Shown: one piece after another, positions 5,065 to 6,267 of the stretch
How the letters are laid out: each line of letters begins with the position of its first letter
Position numbering within the stretch: position 1 is the first letter of the stretch
Assembly: GCA_010092775.1 (NCBI GenBank)
Contig: JAADYZ010000560.1
Location: forward strand, 1 to 6,267
Direction: 5' to 3'
DNA length: 6,267 nucleotides
Source: Chloroflexota bacterium
GTDB lineage: Bacteria; Chloroflexota; Anaerolineae; Aggregatilineales; UBA3940
The notes under the pieces: model-generated
The model's input: only the letters and a program-made list of their open reading frames with translations
Database searches by the model: none
What the model was told of the DNA's origin: nothing
Translations under genes and position numbers: made by a program

Positions 5065-6267
5065 CCTATTCAGATGCCCCCCTTGGTTCTGGTGATCCCA
5101 ACTGCCCGATTTGCGGCGGTGTGGGCTATGTTTCCTACGATGTACCCGAAGGCCACAGCGACTTCGGTCGGATCTTTCCCTGCACCTGCCGGGAACATGA
5201 TGTCTCGCTAGAGCGCCAACAGAAACTACGCAAGATCGGCGGTTTAGCCCATCTCACGGATAAGACCTTTGACAGCTTCGATGCGCAGCGACAGGGCTTG
5301 ACGGAACAGCAGCGCTTGAGCTTGCAAAAAGCCTACGATCACTGTGTGGCCTTTGCCGAGAATCCGCTGGGCTGGCTAATGCTGCGCGGTGTTTATGGCT
5401 GTGGCAAGACCCACCTAGCAGCGGCCATCGCCAATCGTCAAGTTGAGCTAGTTCGACCAGTGATCTTCGTCACCGTGCCGGACCTGCTCGAACATCTGCG
5501 TGCCTCTTTCGGCCAGAACGACGACTATGATTTCAGCCAACGCCTGATGGACATTCGCGATACTCCATTGCTGATCCTAGACGATCTGGGTACCGAGAAC
5601 AGCACCAACTGGGCTACCGAAAAGCTCTACCAGGTGTTGAACCATCGCTATAATGCAGCCCTACCGACGGTCATTACTACCAATCTCGAAAATGAAGACC
5701 TTGAGCCGAGGTTGCGTTCACGCATGCAAGACCCCAACTTGGGCCAGACTGTGGTCATTACAGCCAGCGATTATCGCTCTGGCATCAACTACGATCAGTT
5801 CTCCGCCCTCAACAATCTCGGCCAATATCACTATATGACCTTCGAGAGCTTCAACGTCAATCGTCCTGGGCTCACGAAGAAGGCTCAGCAAAATCTGCGG
5901 GCGGTCGTGCAGCGAGCGCGCCAATATGCGGCATCGCTCGAAGACCAATGGATTTTGATCGGTGTATCAGTGAATTCGCCGTCGTATCATGGCATCGGAA
6001 AGACCCATCTAGCCGCTGCAATCGCCCACGAACTCCAGCAGAAGAACTTGCAAGTCTTCATGATCTCCATGACCGCGATGATCGACTTCTTGAAGGAGGG
6101 GTTCTCATCGCCTAACCTGGCTTATCAACGGCGCTTGGACGAGATCAAGAATGTCCCGGCGCTGGTACTAGATGATCTCGATATGCGCCGCACGAGCGAA
6201 TGGGATCGCAGCAAACTGCACCTGCTGCTGGAATACCGCTTTGATCGTCGGCTGCGCACTATCATCA
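5061..6267 (+). CDS. DnaC/DnaI-like helicase loader with two tandem AAA+ modules, 3' partial
   Basis: The frame is open from ATG 5061 to the window edge (402 codons, no stop seen). A zinc-binding motif comes first (CPIC at 15-18 and CTC at 41-43), as in DnaI-type loaders. Module 1 has TFDSF (69-73), Walker A GVYGCGKT (110-117), Walker B LLILDDLG (170-177, D174 and D175), sensor-1 TTN (206-208), the basic motif RLRSR (217-221) and a terminal ITASDYRSG. A second module begins directly after it: TFESF (260-264), P-loop SYHGIGKT (308-315), Walker B ALVLDDLD (367-374), then W381, K385 and R393, aligned with W184, K188 and R196 of module 1. GKTHLAAAIA is identical in both. The cut falls just inside sensor 1 of module 2, so roughly 35-45 residues are probably missing. 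DnaC and DnaI have only one such module. Function as a DnaB loader is inferred from the family and from the dnaB and DnaD neighbours. The upstream overlap with the DnaD gene implies coupled translation. Confidence 0.88.
   Translation, partial: MTYSDAPLGSGDPNCPICGGVGYVSYDVPEGHSDFGRIFPCTCREHDVSLERQQKLRKIGGLAHLTDKTFDSFDAQRQGLTEQQRLSLQKAYDHCVAFAENPLGWLMLRGVYGCGKTHLAAAIANRQVELVRPVIFVTVPDLLEHLRASFGQNDDYDFSQRLMDIRDTPLLILDDLGTENSTNWATEKLYQVLNHRYNAALPTVITTNLENEDLEPRLRSRMQDPNLGQTVVITASDYRSGINYDQFSALNNLGQYHYMTFESFNVNRPGLTKKAQQNLRAVVQRARQYAASLEDQWILIGVSVNSPSYHGIGKTHLAAAIAHELQQKNLQVFMISMTAMIDFLKEGFSSPNLAYQRRLDEIKNVPALVLDDLDMRRTSEWDRSKLHLLLEYRFDRRLRTII

Noticed and set aside
5649..5654. TATAAT inside the loader gene
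   Set aside because: It encodes conserved HRYNA-type residues of AAA+ module 1, and no -35 or downstream gene start accompanies it; most likely chance.
1..6267. CRISPR arrays, insertion sequences, attachment sites, including possible integration at the tRNA-Glu gene
   Set aside because: No direct repeats, transposase or integrase motifs, or duplicated tRNA 3' end were seen.

Overview
The window looks like chromosomal DNA from a bacterium of moderate-to-high GC, most plausibly a member of the Chloroflexota (Anaerolineae-like). This rests on inference: a DnaD-domain protein next to a DnaC/DnaI-type loader, a large secreted choice-of-anchor Q beta-helix protein, a DUF151 bifunctional-nuclease gene, and use of TTG and GTG starts. 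No 16S or other marker gene is present to settle it.

Layout. Positions 1-1118 hold the 3' part of a secreted beta-helix protein ending in a jelly-roll-like domain, closed by a strong intrinsic terminator (1136-1172). A small two-helix membrane protein with two PH-like halves follows (1193-1966, TTG start). A tRNA-Glu(UUC) gene lies on the minus strand (2011-2083) with its own promoter (2095-2122) and a hairpin terminator (1980-2005) shared with the convergent gene. The 244 bases between the tRNA and the next start contain only that tRNA promoter and the extended -10 promoter of the next gene.

From 2261 to the right edge, everything reads on the plus strand and concerns DNA replication. A DUF151/BFN protein (2328-2858) is followed after 55 bases by a complete replicative helicase dnaB (2914-4290). 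After a 93-base gap with a good promoter comes a DnaD-domain primosome protein (4384-5064). This overlaps by ATGA a DnaC/DnaI-like helicase loader that runs off the window (5061-6267). The helicase, a DnaD-type remodelling protein and a helicase loader together would form a primosome cassette for loading DnaB at origins or restart sites.

The most unusual item is the loader. It is open in one frame for 402 codons and contains two DnaC-like AAA+ modules in tandem behind one N-terminal zinc-binding motif. The second module has its own Walker A and B motifs, but its P-loop lacks the first glycine and the loop before it is longer. An ordinary DnaC/DnaI has a single AAA+ module, so this appears to be an internally duplicated, possibly functionally asymmetric loader. 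No CRISPR array, insertion sequence, attachment site or origin was seen.
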